Shown piece after piece: positions 48,236-57,900 of a DNA stretch of 64,000 nt. This DNA comes from Carboxylicivirga mesophila (lineage in GTDB: Bacteria; Bacteroidota; Bacteroidia; Bacteroidales; Marinilabiliaceae): NCBI RefSeq assembly GCF_018271975.1, contig NZ_JAGUCN010000022.1, positions 1 through 64,000 of the forward strand, given 5' to 3'. The stretch's first letter is position 1; each line of letters starts with the position of its first letter. The notes below the pieces were generated by a model. That model saw only the letters and a program-made list of their open reading frames with translations, had not been told where the DNA came from and made no database searches. Both the position numbers and the translations under genes were made by a program.

Positions 48236-49801
48236 ATGCAAAAATATTTATTTCTGTTTGGGATTTATTTTACAATCATCCTGCAATTTGGGTGTGCTGA
48301 AAAGGTTGAGAAACCTAATATTCTATTCATAATGACTGATGATCATGCGAGTCATGCTATTTCAGCCTATGGAGGCATATACAGCAATATTGCACCAACG
48401 CCTAATATCGATCGCTTGGCTAATGAAGGCGTATTAATGAATAATGTTTTTTGTACCAATGCTATCTGTGGGCCAAGTAGAGCAGCTATTTTAACAGGGA
48501 AGTATAGTCATATGAATGGCTACCTGAAGAATTACAAAGGCGGTCGATTCGATAATACGCAATGGACTTTTCCGAAAGAGCTACAGGCCAATGGCTATCA
48601 AACAGCTATTGTTGGAAAGTGGCATCTGGCATCAGAGCCAACAGGTTTTGATTACTATAAATACCATGTTGCAAGGGGTGAGCAGGGCTTCTATTGGAAT
48701 CCTGTTTACAACGATAATGGCGATACAGTCAGAGTGAATGGCTATGCTACCAACTTAACCACCAATTTTGCATTAAATTGGCTAGATGAAAGAAATGAGG
48801 ATAATCCTTTCTGCCTGATGCTGCAGTTCAAAGCGCCTCACCGACCATGGCAACCCGACTCCATTTATCAGCAACTGTTTGACGATATAGAACTACCATA
48901 TCCATCTACCTTTAATGATGATTATCAAGGGAGAGAATTAACAGCTGGTAACACTGAGATGACAATGAATGATTTCAGTCGGGAAGACATGAAATTAACA
49001 CCGCCAGATTCACTCAAAGGAAGACAACTTCGGAAATGGATTGATTTTGGTATTAAACGCGATGAGAATGTTATTCCAAAAGGAGGAATGAGTGAAGAGG
49101 CGGCACGTAGATGGAAATATCAGCGCTACATGAAAGACTATCTGGCCACAATTCGTTCTGTTGATGATAATATAGGAAAAGTGTTAGCCTATTTGGATGA
49201 AAAAGGTTTAACAGATAATACCATTGTAATTTACACTGCTGACCAGGGGTTTTTCTTAGGCGACCATGGTTGGTTCGATAAGCGATTTATGTATGAACAA
49301 GCACTTCGAATGCCTTTCCTGGTACGTTATCCCAATTCAATAAAGGCAGGCGTTAGTTGGAATGATGTTGTTACCAACATCGATTTCGCACCAACCATAT
49401 TAGAAATGGCTGGATTGCATGCTCCGGATGAAGTACAGGGAAGAAGTTTCTTTGCCAACCTAAACGGAGAAACTCCCGATGATTGGCGACAATCCATGTA
49501 TTACCATTATTACGAATACCCGTTTTGGCATCATGTTCAACCGCATTATGGGATCAGAAATCAACGGTATAAGCTAATTCATTTTTACTACGATGTGGAT
49601 GTTTGGGAATTTTTTGATCTTAAGAATGATCCCAATGAGATGAATAATTTGATTAATTCGCAAGAACATCAAGAACTTATTCAACAACTAAAGGAGGAAT
49701 TATGGTTATTAAAGGCAGAGTATTCGAATACGAAATCGCATGATGAATTAAGACGTATATCGGATACTGATTTTGGGGGATTGGAATCAGGTAAGCATTG
49801 A
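48236..49801 (+). CDS. formylglycine-dependent sulfatase (S1 family), lipoprotein
   Basis: The start at 48236 (MQKYLFLFGIYFTIILQFGC) gives a lipoprotein signal with Cys20; the earlier in-frame ATG at 48197 lies inside the preceding terminator. 521 residues. Motifs: ILFIMTDDHASHAISAYGG, activation motif C78-GPSR (Gly at the second place), AIVGKWHLASEPTGFD, QFKAPHRPWQPD and second site YTADQGFFLGDHGWFDKRFMYE. The DDHASHAISAYGG/ICGPSR pattern is that of a large group of Bacteroidota sulfatases active on marine and host glycans. Last gene before the palindrome and integrase. Confidence 0.92.
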   Translation: MQKYLFLFGIYFTIILQFGCAEKVEKPNILFIMTDDHASHAISAYGGIYSNIAPTPNIDRLANEGVLMNNVFCTNAICGPSRAAILTGKYSHMNGYLKNYKGGRFDNTQWTFPKELQANGYQTAIVGKWHLASEPTGFDYYKYHVARGEQGFYWNPVYNDNGDTVRVNGYATNLTTNFALNWLDERNEDNPFCLMLQFKAPHRPWQPDSIYQQLFDDIELPYPSTFNDDYQGRELTAGNTEMTMNDFSREDMKLTPPDSLKGRQLRKWIDFGIKRDENVIPKGGMSEEAARRWKYQRYMKDYLATIRSVDDNIGKVLAYLDEKGLTDNTIVIYTADQGFFLGDHGWFDKRFMYEQALRMPFLVRYPNSIKAGVSWNDVVTNIDFAPTILEMAGLHAPDEVQGRSFFANLNGETPDDWRQSMYYHYYEYPFWHHVQPHYGIRNQRYKLIHFYYDVDVWEFFDLKNDPNEMNNLINSQEHQELIQQLKEELWLLKAEYSNTKSHDELRRISDTDFGGLESGKH

Positions 49802-49916
49802 TTTAGTATGTAGATAACAGAGCTAAAATATTTCTTTTTAATTCATTAGGACTTTGTTTAAACCGTATAAATAATGGTTATTCCTTGTAAAATGTTTTGT
49901 ATATAGCTTTTAGCAA

Positions 49917-49968
49917 ACCTAATCTATCAAACAGGTGCCAAAATTGGCACCTGTTTGATAGATTAGGT
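49917..49968. repeat. perfect 52-bp palindrome between sulfatase and integrase
   Basis: Two 25-base arms, perfect complements (left arm starts ACCTAATCTATC, inner part ACAGGTGCCAA), separated by only AA. It lies between convergent genes, 116 bases past the sulfatase stop and 31 bases from the integrase stop. No T-run follows on the plus strand, so it is not an ordinary terminator, though it could stop transcription from both sides. Confidence 0.9.
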
Positions 49969-49998
49969 AGTCAAGAAATGAATTATTAGATTGATAGT

Positions 49999-51204
49999 TT
50001 ACATCCCCAATTTACCTTTAATTGCCATCATATCATCTGATATCTTATTCTCTAAAACCCTGGCATAAATCTGAGTAATTTTTAAAGATTTATGTCCAAG
50101 TACTTTTGAAACTGTTTCAATAGGTACCCCGTTTGATAATGTCACAGTTGTGGCAAAAGTATGTCGGGCCATATGCATCGTTAGGTTTTTGTTGATGTTG
50201 CAGATGTTTGCCAACTCTTTTAAGTAGCTATTGAGTTTTTGGTTGGAAGCAACTGGTAATACCCTTCCTTTTAAAAGGGACTCAGGATAATCAGCATATC
50301 GTTCAAGTATTTCAAGAGCATTAGGATAGAGCGGGATACTGCATTGCGACTTGGTTTTTGTTCGATTAATAATTATCCATTGGTTACCATCGTCTCGTTT
50401 TTGAATATGACGCGGACTTAACTTCGAAATATCCGAATAGGCTAATCCTGTATAACAGGCAAAAATGAATATATCTCTGACGATGGATAGTCGGTCAATT
50501 TCTAGGCTTTTTGTTTCGAGTCTGTGAAGCTCATCTTTGGTTAGGAAATCACGATTGGCCTGCTCCAATTTTGTTTTAAACTGATTGTACGGACTCTTTT
50601 GGATATATTCCATCGAAATAGCCAAATTCATCACTCTTTTGAGGTGTTTGTGGTAATTCCAGGCTGTATTCTGATGAACACCATATTCTGTCTTCAAATG
50701 CATGTCAAATTGGTTAAGGAAATTGTAGTCAACAGCTGTTATCGGAATATCTTTTTTTCGAAGTTGAGACTGGATAAACACAGCTAATTTTTTGCGCGAA
50801 ACTCGATAGTGCTTTAAGGTGCGGTAGGCATAGCCATGACCAATATTATTTTCAATTGTCTTCAGATAATAATCAAAAACCTCCAATACACCCTTCGAAT
50901 AGCTTTTCCCAAGGAATTCATTTTTAATATCGACCACATCAAAATCTTTTCCCGATGAAACAAATCTATTGTAGATGTCAATCAGAATGGTTTTAATTTT
51001 TCTTAAGCGTTCATTTGAAGAATGTACTTCATGATATTCACCAAGTAATACCTGATGTACTTCATCCCATTTATCAGGAAGTACCCTAATGCCTGTAGAT
51101 AGTTCGACTCTTTTGCTATTAAGCAATATGCGTACATAGATGGGACATGAACCGTCTTTTCCAGTTCTGGATTTTCTAAGTAAGTAATTTGAATAAAACC
51201 TCAT
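49999..51204 (-). CDS. tyrosine recombinase (integrase), Bacteroidota CTn/island type
   Basis: Start chosen at 51204 (MRFYSNYLLRKSRTGKDG), the usual beginning of the arm-binding domain; an upstream in-frame ATG at 51291 adds 29 residues of no family resemblance. 401 residues: arm-binding domain (1-~90), SAM-like core-binding domain (~100-215), catalytic domain (~220-401). Catalytic residues visible: His344 and Arg347 in HMARHTFA, His371 in LGHKSL and the nucleophile Tyr380 in ITQIYARV. At the first catalytic Arg position the sequence is FACYTGLAYSDI (Ala255), a replacement also known in the CTnDOT-type integrase group. It reads away from tRNA-Leu and lies next to its 3' end, as expected for an enzyme that integrates there. 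Confidence 0.92.
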   Translation of the reverse strand: MRFYSNYLLRKSRTGKDGSCPIYVRILLNSKRVELSTGIRVLPDKWDEVHQVLLGEYHEVHSSNERLRKIKTILIDIYNRFVSSGKDFDVVDIKNEFLGKSYSKGVLEVFDYYLKTIENNIGHGYAYRTLKHYRVSRKKLAVFIQSQLRKKDIPITAVDYNFLNQFDMHLKTEYGVHQNTAWNYHKHLKRVMNLAISMEYIQKSPYNQFKTKLEQANRDFLTKDELHRLETKSLEIDRLSIVRDIFIFACYTGLAYSDISKLSPRHIQKRDDGNQWIIINRTKTKSQCSIPLYPNALEILERYADYPESLLKGRVLPVASNQKLNSYLKELANICNINKNLTMHMARHTFATTVTLSNGVPIETVSKVLGHKSLKITQIYARVLENKISDDMMAIKGKLGM

Positions 51205-51427
51205 AATAATAAATTTTGTGGTCTCGATGGTCTCGCAAAAAGAATAAAGTTCTTGAGCATTCCACACAAAACCAAGTTCAAATAATATCAAAATGAGTCA
51301 AATTGTATACTGGTAACCAATTTGTTAAGTGGTCGCGCGACCACTTATTCTAAAAATGGTAGTGGTCTCGATTTGGTCGCGCTAAATACCTGTTTTGACC
51401 ACTTTTTTTGAAGTTTTCTGAAAATAA
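51205..51427. promoter_or_regulatory. integrase control region with GTGGTC repeats
   Basis: Between the integrase start and the tRNA terminator, the motif GTGGTC(T/G)CG recurs. It is found at 51218-51236 (two overlapping copies), at 51327-51346 (a perfect 20-bp palindrome with half-site AAGTGGTCGC), at 51359-51382 (two copies) and inverted at 51397-51404 (GACCACTT). Clustered direct and inverted copies here suit arm-type binding sites for the integrase, or operator sites controlling it. Confidence 0.6.
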
Positions 51428-51461
51428 AAAAGCGCTTAAAACGTTAGTTTTAAGCGCTTTT
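51428..51461 (-). terminator. terminator of the tRNA-Gly/tRNA-Leu transcript
   Basis: Perfect 15-bp stem AAAAGCGCTTAAAAC / GTTTTAAGCGCTTTT with a 4-nt loop; the A-rich plus strand beyond gives a U-run in the minus-strand transcript. It lies 20 bases from the tRNA 3' end. A shorter copy is at 558-586. Confidence 0.85.
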
Positions 51462-51464
51462 GGT

Positions 51465-51480
51465 TCTAGATGAATCTAGA
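51465..51480. repeat. 16-bp palindrome abutting the tRNA repeat
   Basis: TCTAGAT-GA-ATCTAGA lies between the terminator and the right 20-bp tRNA repeat; it is absent beside the left copy at 591-610. It could be part of the core recombination site. Confidence 0.6.
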
Positions 51481-51481
51481 T

Positions 51482-51501
51482 TGGTACCCGAGGCGGGACT
51501 T
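51482..51501. repeat. right copy of tRNA-Leu 3' end (candidate attachment site)
   Basis: Identical to 591-610 (20 of 20 bases, direct orientation). This copy is part of the intact tRNA-Leu and restores its 3' end. Confidence 0.85.
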
Positions 51502-51568
51502 GAACCCGCACGGCCTAATGGCCACAGGATTTTAAGTCCTGCGTGTCTACCAATTCCACCACTCGGGC
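51482..51568 (-). tRNA. tRNA-Leu (anticodon TAA)
   Basis: 87 nt with encoded CCA. Acceptor GCCCGAG pairs with CTCGGGT; D-arm TGGTGGAATTGGTAGACA; anticodon stem CAGGA / TCCTG with loop CTTAAAA (anticodon TAA); a long variable arm (TGGCCATTAGGCCGT) typical of class II tRNAs; T-arm GCGGG-TTCAAGT-CCCGC. It is co-transcribed with tRNA-Gly upstream and its 3' end is the probable insertion target of the island. Confidence 0.95.
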
Positions 51569-51573
51569 ATCCT

Positions 51574-51649
<76 letters not shown>

Positions 51650-51741
51650 AGTTTTGTATTTCACCAAACCTAGTTGGTGTCCTACTTTCAGTGTCATTTG
51701 CCCCCTCTGCGTATCAGAGTTTGTTTCTCAAATGCGGATGC

Positions 51742-51772
51742 AAATATAGAGGCTTTTTTTTTATCTCCAAAC
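51742..51772 (-). promoter_or_regulatory. consensus promoter for the tRNA pair
   Basis: On the minus strand TTTG (51769-51772), a 19-base spacer and TATATTTG (51742-51749) form a perfect Bacteroidota housekeeping (-33/-7) promoter, about 93 bases before tRNA-Gly. Confidence 0.8.
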
Positions 51773-51813
51773 AAAAAAATAGCATTTTTTGCAGAAAAAA
51801 TAGAGGCTGAAGG

Positions 51814-54435
51814 CTATTTGCCTCCAACCCACCTTTTTATATCATTTAATTTATTCAGGGCCTCAACAGGGGTTAAATTATCTACATCCAAGGTGAGTAT
51901 TTCATCGCGTATTTGTGTCAGAACAGGATCATCCAATTGGAAGAAACTTAACTGCATGCCTTCGCGATTATTGGAGATATCATCCATTGGTTTGTTTAAT
52001 TCACCTTTACGGTTTGACTTCTCCAACTCGCCCAATATATCGTTGGCCCTGTTAACAACACTTTTAGGCATTCCGGCCATTTTAGCCACATGAATACCAA
52101 AGCTGTGGTTACTGCCGCCTGGCACCAGCTTGCGCAGGAATATCACCTTATTATCAACTTCTTTTACCGAAACATTAAAGTTTTTACAGCGTTTATGAGT
52201 CTTCTCCATTTCATTGAGCTCATGGTAGTGAGTGGCAAAAAGTGTTTTAGCTCCGGCGCGCTTATGTTCATGAATATACTCAACAATAGACCAGGCAATG
52301 GAGATGCCGTCATAAGTACTGGTGCCTCGTCCCAATTCATCAAATAGAACCAGGCTGCGGGGAGTCAGATTATTCAGGATGCTGGCGGCTTCATTCATCT
52401 CTACCATAAATGTTGATTCACCCAAACTGATGTTGTCAGAAGCTCCTACGCGTGTAAATATTTTATCAACGACTCCGATGGTGGCCGACTCAGCTGGCAC
52501 ATAACAGCCTATTTGAGCCAATAGTGTGATAAGTGCCGTTTGACGAAGAAGAGCTGATTTACCCGCCATGTTAGGTCCTGTGATGATAATGATTTGCTGC
52601 TTGTCGTTATCAAGGTAAACATCGTTCGGCACATATTCTTCACCGGCGGGTAACTGTTTTTCAATCACCGGATGTCGGCCTGCCTTGATGCTTAATTCCA
52701 GTTCATCATTAATGACTGGCCGAACATATTTTGATACTGTTGCCAGATTATTAAAAGATATCAATACATCAATTTTAGCAAGAAGAACAGCATTTAGCTG
52801 AATGGCCGGAATGAATTCAGAAAGTGCCAGCACTAAATCGTTGTATAGTTTTGTTTCAATGGCCTGAATCTTTTCTTCGGCACCCAGTATTTTCGATTCG
52901 TAGTCTTTTAGTTCCTCAGTGATGTATCGTTCGGCATTCACCAGGGTTTGTTTACGAATCCATTCTGCAGGAACTTTGTCTTTATGCGTGTTTCTGACTT
53001 CAATATAGTAGCCAAACACATTATTAAAGGCAATTTTGATGCTGGGGATATTGGTTTCTTCACTTAGGCGCTGTTGTAAGCTGGCCAGGTAATCTTTGCC
53101 TGAATAGGCAATTTTGCGCAGGTCATCCAGCTCGTTATTAACACCGGTTTGGATAACGCCTCCCTTGGCTATCAGAGTAGGAGGCTCCGCTTCAATCTCT
53201 CTATGGATGCGTTCACGGATAGTTGTGCATGGATTAAGCTGGTCACCTATGTGCTGCAAATGCTCGTTTGTACTTCTCAGGCAGCTTTCTTTTATAGGCT
53301 CAATGGCAAAAAGGGCTGTTTTTAGCTGAATGAGTTCCCGCGGCGTAATGCGTCCGGCTGCCACTTTTGCAACCAATCGCTCTAAATCACCAATGGAGTG
53401 TAATTCCTCGGTGATGTTGCTTTTGAGATCCGGCTCTTTAAAAAAGTGTTCAACTACTCCCAGGCGGTCTTCTATTGGCTTGACATCTTTAAGAGGAAGA
53501 GCAATCCAACGTTTAAGCATTCGTGAGCCCATTGGGCTAATGGTGCAGTCAATAACTTCAGTGAGTGATTTCCCCCCTTCGTTCAATGAAGAGAAGAGTT
53601 CCAGGTTGCGTATGGTAAACTTATCGAGCCACACATATTTGTCTTCATCAATTCTGCTCAGTGTAGTGATGTGTTGCACTTTGTGGTGCTGAGTTAGGTC
53701 GAGGTAATGCAGTATAGCACCGGCCGCTGTTATGCCATAACTGAGGTTGTGTACACCAAATCCCTTTAACGAGTTGGTTTCGAAGTGCTTTAAAAGACGG
53801 TCGTGTGCCGAGTCAGGGGCAAATGCCCAATCGTCAAAAGCATAGGTATAGTATTTGTCACCAAAATAGCTTTCAAAGTCCTTTCGCTTGCCTTTCTCAA
53901 ACAGAACCTCTTTAGGTTTAAAATTGGTCAGTAATTTTTCAATGTACTCAAATGAGCCTTCAGCAGTCAGAAACTCGCCTGTTGATATATCCAAAAAGGC
54001 TACACCAGCTACTTTTTTATCGATGTGTACACTGGCCAGAAAATTATTCTCTTTGTGCTCTAATATATTGTCATTGATGGCAACACCAGGCGTGACGAGC
54101 TCTGTAACACCACGCTTGACAATCTTTTTTGTCATTTTGGGGTCTTCCAGTTGGTCGCATACAGCCACTCTTTCACCAGCTCTTACCAGTTTAGGCAAGT
54201 AGGTATCTAAGGCGTGATGAGGAAAACCGGCTAATTCAACATAGGATGCTGCTCCGTTGGCTCTTCTTGTTAAGGTAATGCCCAGTATCTCTGAGGCTTT
54301 AATAGCATCCTCTGAAAAAGTTTCGTAAAAATCTCCAACTCTGAATAGTAGGATAGCATCAGGGTATTTATCCTTAATACTATAGTATTGTTTCATTAAT
54401 GGAGTTTGAACCGGAGCTTTTGTTGTTTTAGCCAA
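51814..54435 (-). CDS. mutS: DNA mismatch repair protein MutS
   Basis: Recognises mismatches and small loops and starts repair with MutL. From the TTG at 54435 the product is 873 residues and begins [20 protein letters not shown], the normal MutS beginning. The upstream in-frame ATG at 54615 would add 60 unrelated residues and lies beyond a candidate -7 element, so it is rejected; the later ATG of MKQYYSIK is a second option. Motifs: mismatch-contact domain [15 protein letters not shown] (with the Phe-x-Glu pattern), Walker [14 protein letters not shown], Walker B region [24 protein letters not shown] and the C-terminal helix domain. It is a chromosomal housekeeping gene and marks the stable side of the tRNA junction. 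Confidence 0.95.
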   Translation of the reverse strand: MAKTTKAPVQTPLMKQYYSIKDKYPDAILLFRVGDFYETFSEDAIKASEILGITLTRRANGAASYVELAGFPHHALDTYLPKLVRAGERVAVCDQLEDPKMTKKIVKRGVTELVTPGVAINDNILEHKENNFLASVHIDKKVAGVAFLDISTGEFLTAEGSFEYIEKLLTNFKPKEVLFEKGKRKDFESYFGDKYYTYAFDDWAFAPDSAHDRLLKHFETNSLKGFGVHNLSYGITAAGAILHYLDLTQHHKVQHITTLSRIDEDKYVWLDKFTIRNLELFSSLNEGGKSLTEVIDCTISPMGSRMLKRWIALPLKDVKPIEDRLGVVEHFFKEPDLKSNITEELHSIGDLERLVAKVAAGRITPRELIQLKTALFAIEPIKESCLRSTNEHLQHIGDQLNPCTTIRERIHREIEAEPPTLIAKGGVIQTGVNNELDDLRKIAYSGKDYLASLQQRLSEETNIPSIKIAFNNVFGYYIEVRNTHKDKVPAEWIRKQTLVNAERYITEELKDYESKILGAEEKIQAIETKLYNDLVLALSEFIPAIQLNAVLLAKIDVLISFNNLATVSKYVRPVINDELELSIKAGRHPVIEKQLPAGEEYVPNDVYLDNDKQQIIIITGPNMAGKSALLRQTALITLLAQIGCYVPAESATIGVVDKIFTRVGASDNISLGESTFMVEMNEAASILNNLTPRSLVLFDELGRGTSTYDGISIAWSIVEYIHEHKRAGAKTLFATHYHELNEMEKTHKRCKNFNVSVKEVDNKVIFLRKLVPGGSNHSFGIHVAKMAGMPKSVVNRANDILGELEKSNRKGELNKPMDDISNNREGMQLSFFQLDDPVLTQIRDEILTLDVDNLTPVEALNKLNDIKRWVGGK

Positions 54436-54944
54436 AGTGTTGGTGTTTAAAAGTTTGAATCTAGTGTTATGAGTGAGGCAATATAACAAAGGTTGCCTGC
54501 CGCTAATTTGGGTTTCAAAAGTAAAATTATTCAATCGAAAAACCGAATCAGGTGAATTATTGGACTTCAATTTTAGCAGAACTTTCGAAATGTAAGGAAG
54601 TAAAAGTGATAACAATAATTAACACGGATAGCTTGCTATTTAAGGATAATTAACCAAAAAATAACCCTTTGAAACAGATGTTTAATTAAGCGGTAAAAGT
54701 AGATAAAAAATGTTAATATAATAAATGAAAGCGCGAACCCATAAGGGTTATAGAATAATTGTTATACTTGCGCTCCCAAAAAATTACGGATAGTAATTCG
54801 CCATAGAACTTTCAAATCGAAAGTAAAAGAAAAATAGCATGACTATAATCATGAATCATTATTGCTATTGAAAAACTAGTAATACTATTTTAGCGCCGCA
54901 ATTTTTTGTAAACAACTAGTATTTAATTTTAAAACCTTTAGTCT
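54436..54944. other. divergent intergenic region, mutS / SusC
   Basis: No gene visible. It holds a candidate mutS promoter (54516-54523) and a small AACCC-ATAA-GGGTT hairpin at 54736-54749. Near the hairpin is a near-consensus TATACTTG (54763-54770) that might serve the SusC operon about 180 bases downstream. Confidence 0.45.
54516..54523 (-). promoter_or_regulatory. candidate mutS -7 element TACTTTTG
   Basis: Exact TAnnTTTG match on the minus strand, about 80 bases before the TTG start at 54435. No clear -33 partner. Confidence 0.35.
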
Positions 54945-57900
54945 ATGAAGAAAGTACTATTTGCGCTTTCGTTTATGGTTGTGCTTGGCTTGCAGTCATT
55001 ATTGGCTCAAACCACTAACATAACCGGTTTAGTGACTGATGCCGGCGATGGAATGCCCATCCCAGGCGTGTCAGTCTTTGTAAAAGGAACTACTGTAGGA
55101 ACGATTACCATGCCGGATGGTAATTATACCCTTGAAGTTCCGTCAGATGCTACTACACTTGTTTTTTCATTTGTGGGAATGACAACTCAGGAAGTAGCTA
55201 TTGCTGGTCAAAAAGTAATCAATGTTAAGCTGCAAAGCGATGCAATTGCGGTTGATGAGGTGGTTGTAACAGCTTATGGTGTTACAAAGAAGGAATCCTT
55301 TACTGGTTCTGCCTCTGTTGTTGGCCAGAAAATGTTGGAAAAAACATCTACATCTAACGTTTCACAGGCCTTGCAAGGTAAAGCAGCCGGAGTGCAGGTT
55401 GTTACTACCACAGGGCAGCCGGGTGCTAATGCAACTATTCGTGTTCGTGGAATTGGTTCTTTGAATGGTTCGAGCGATCCGCTTTATGTTGTAGATGGAG
55501 TGCCTTACAGTGGTTACCTAAACTCAATAAATCCTTCGGATATTGAGAATATTACCATACTTAAGGATGCGGCATCAACAGCTCTTTATGGTTCGCGTGC
55601 TGCAAACGGTGTGGTGATGATTACCACAAAGAAAGGTAAATCGGGTAAAACCAAAGTTAACGTAAATGTTCGTCATGGTGTTAACTCGAGAGCTGTAGCC
55701 GATTACGATAAAATTGGTATTGAAGACTTTTACCAGAAGAGTTGGGAAAGTTACAGAAACTCCTTCCGTTTTAATCCAAAGTACGATGGCTATAGCGATG
55801 AGGTAATTAACGGGCATGCCTCTAGTAATTTTATTAAAGAAACAGTACGCTATAACATTACTGATGTAGCAAACGAAGAAGTAGTTTTAGCTGATGGAAC
55901 ATTCAATCCAAATGCGAATATTCTTTATCGTCCTGATTGGGAGGATGCGCTGCTGCATAACGGGAAACGTTCTGAAATAAACGTTGGTTTTAATGGTGGT
56001 TCTGATAAGATTACCTATTACCTTGGCTTTGGTTACCTCAACGATGAAGGTATCATCAATAATGGTGAGTTTGAGCGTTACTCTGCTAAAGCAAATGTAA
56101 CCAATGAGGTAACTGATTGGTTGAAGTTGAACTTCAATGCTGATTTTGGTACATCTAAGCAAAATACCTTGACAGCTGGTAGTTCAGTTTCTAACCCATT
56201 TAGCTATATTCAGGGTATTGGTCCTATCTATCCTATCTATGTGATGGATGGTAAAGGTGGATATGTAACAGATACAGATGGTAACAAAATCTATGATTTC
56301 GGAAATGGCCTTTATGGCTTACCATCGCGCCCAGCTTCTGTACCTGCTAACTCAAATGTTATTGCTACTACAGATTTGGATTCGCGTGAAGCACTTGTTG
56401 ACTTTATCAATCCACAGCTGAATGTTGACATTAAGTTTCTGAAAGATTTTACTTTCACTTCTGCTTTGGGTGTTAACTATTACGCACGTCACTATACCCG
56501 TCATCAAAATGCACTTTATGGTGATGCAGCCAACTACAAAGGTCGTACATCAAAATATGGATATCGTTCGTTCAACGTTACCTGGTCAAAGCGCGTTGCT
56601 TATACAAAGCAATTTGGAGATCATAAAGTATCTGCTTTAGTTGGGCATGAGAATTTTACTCGTCGCTTTAACCAAATGACCGCTACCAGAACCGGATTTC
56701 CAACGCCTGATGCTATTGAATTAGATTTGGCCGCTGTTAATGAGAATTCTGGATCATACCAGGATGAGTATTCGTTGGAGTCATATTTATCGCGCTTCGC
56801 TTATGACTACAAGAGTAAATATTTTGCAGAATTCAGCTTCAGAGCTGATGGTTCGTCGCGCTTCCATCCTGATAATCGTTGGGGTAATTTCTGGGGAGTT
56901 AGCGGAGCCTGGCGTATGTCTGAAGAGGACTTCCTGGTTGGAGCAGACTGGTTAGATAATCTAAAGCTTAAGGTAAGCTATGGTGAGACTGGTAATGATC
57001 GTTTATTGAAAACAAATGGAGATGCTCAGTATTATGCTTATCAGTCAACCTATAATTCTTACCCTAATAACGGGCAGCCTGGACTATTTGCCGGTGAGTA
57101 TGGAAACGATGATGTAACCTGGGAAAGTAATAAAACACTTGATGTGGGTGTTGAATTGGGTGTATTTAACAGCACGCGCGTAGCACTTGACTTCTTCCGT
57201 TCAAATAAGGATGATCAGTTGTACTATCGTCAATTCCCATTGTCTGTTGGTTACAAAGGACGCTATGAGAACTCTGCCAGTATGGTAAATAATGGTATTG
57301 AATTCGAAATCAGTACTGATATTATCCGCAACGACCATTTAAGTTGGGTGTTTAATCTGAATGCTACTCATGTTACAAATGAGGTTACATCTTTGCCTGA
57401 TGATGTTATTGTAGGTACCACTTTTAAATGGTCTGAAGGTCATGATATGTATGAGTACTACATGTACGATTACGCAGGAGTTGATCAAAAGACAGGTAAA
57501 GAGTTGTTTTATGCAGATGTATTTGACGCTGAAGGAAATCCAACGGGAGAAGTTGAGACGACTGATAACCCTAGTAATGCCAATCGCAAGTATTTAAATA
57601 AAAGTGCGCTGCCTGATATTTACGGAGGATTTGATACTGAAGTAAATTACAAAGGTTTTGATTTAGCTATTGCATTTGCTTACCAGTTTGGTGGATATGC
57701 TTATGATAGTCAGTATGCAGGCTTGATGTCGCCAAGTGCTTCAGGTGGAGCGTGGCATCCTGATGTTCTGGATTCTTGGAGTCCTGAAAATCCAACAGGA
57801 ACACAGCCTCGTTTGGAGTGGAATGCGCTTACAACTGTTTCTTCACGTTATTTAATTAAGTCAGATTATTTGAATCTGCGCAGTGTGACTTTGGGTTATA

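Noticed and set aside
49917-49968. Insertion-sequence end or riboswitch reading of the palindrome
   Set aside because: No transposase or second terminal repeat nearby, and no conserved riboswitch core; kept only as an unexplained palindrome.
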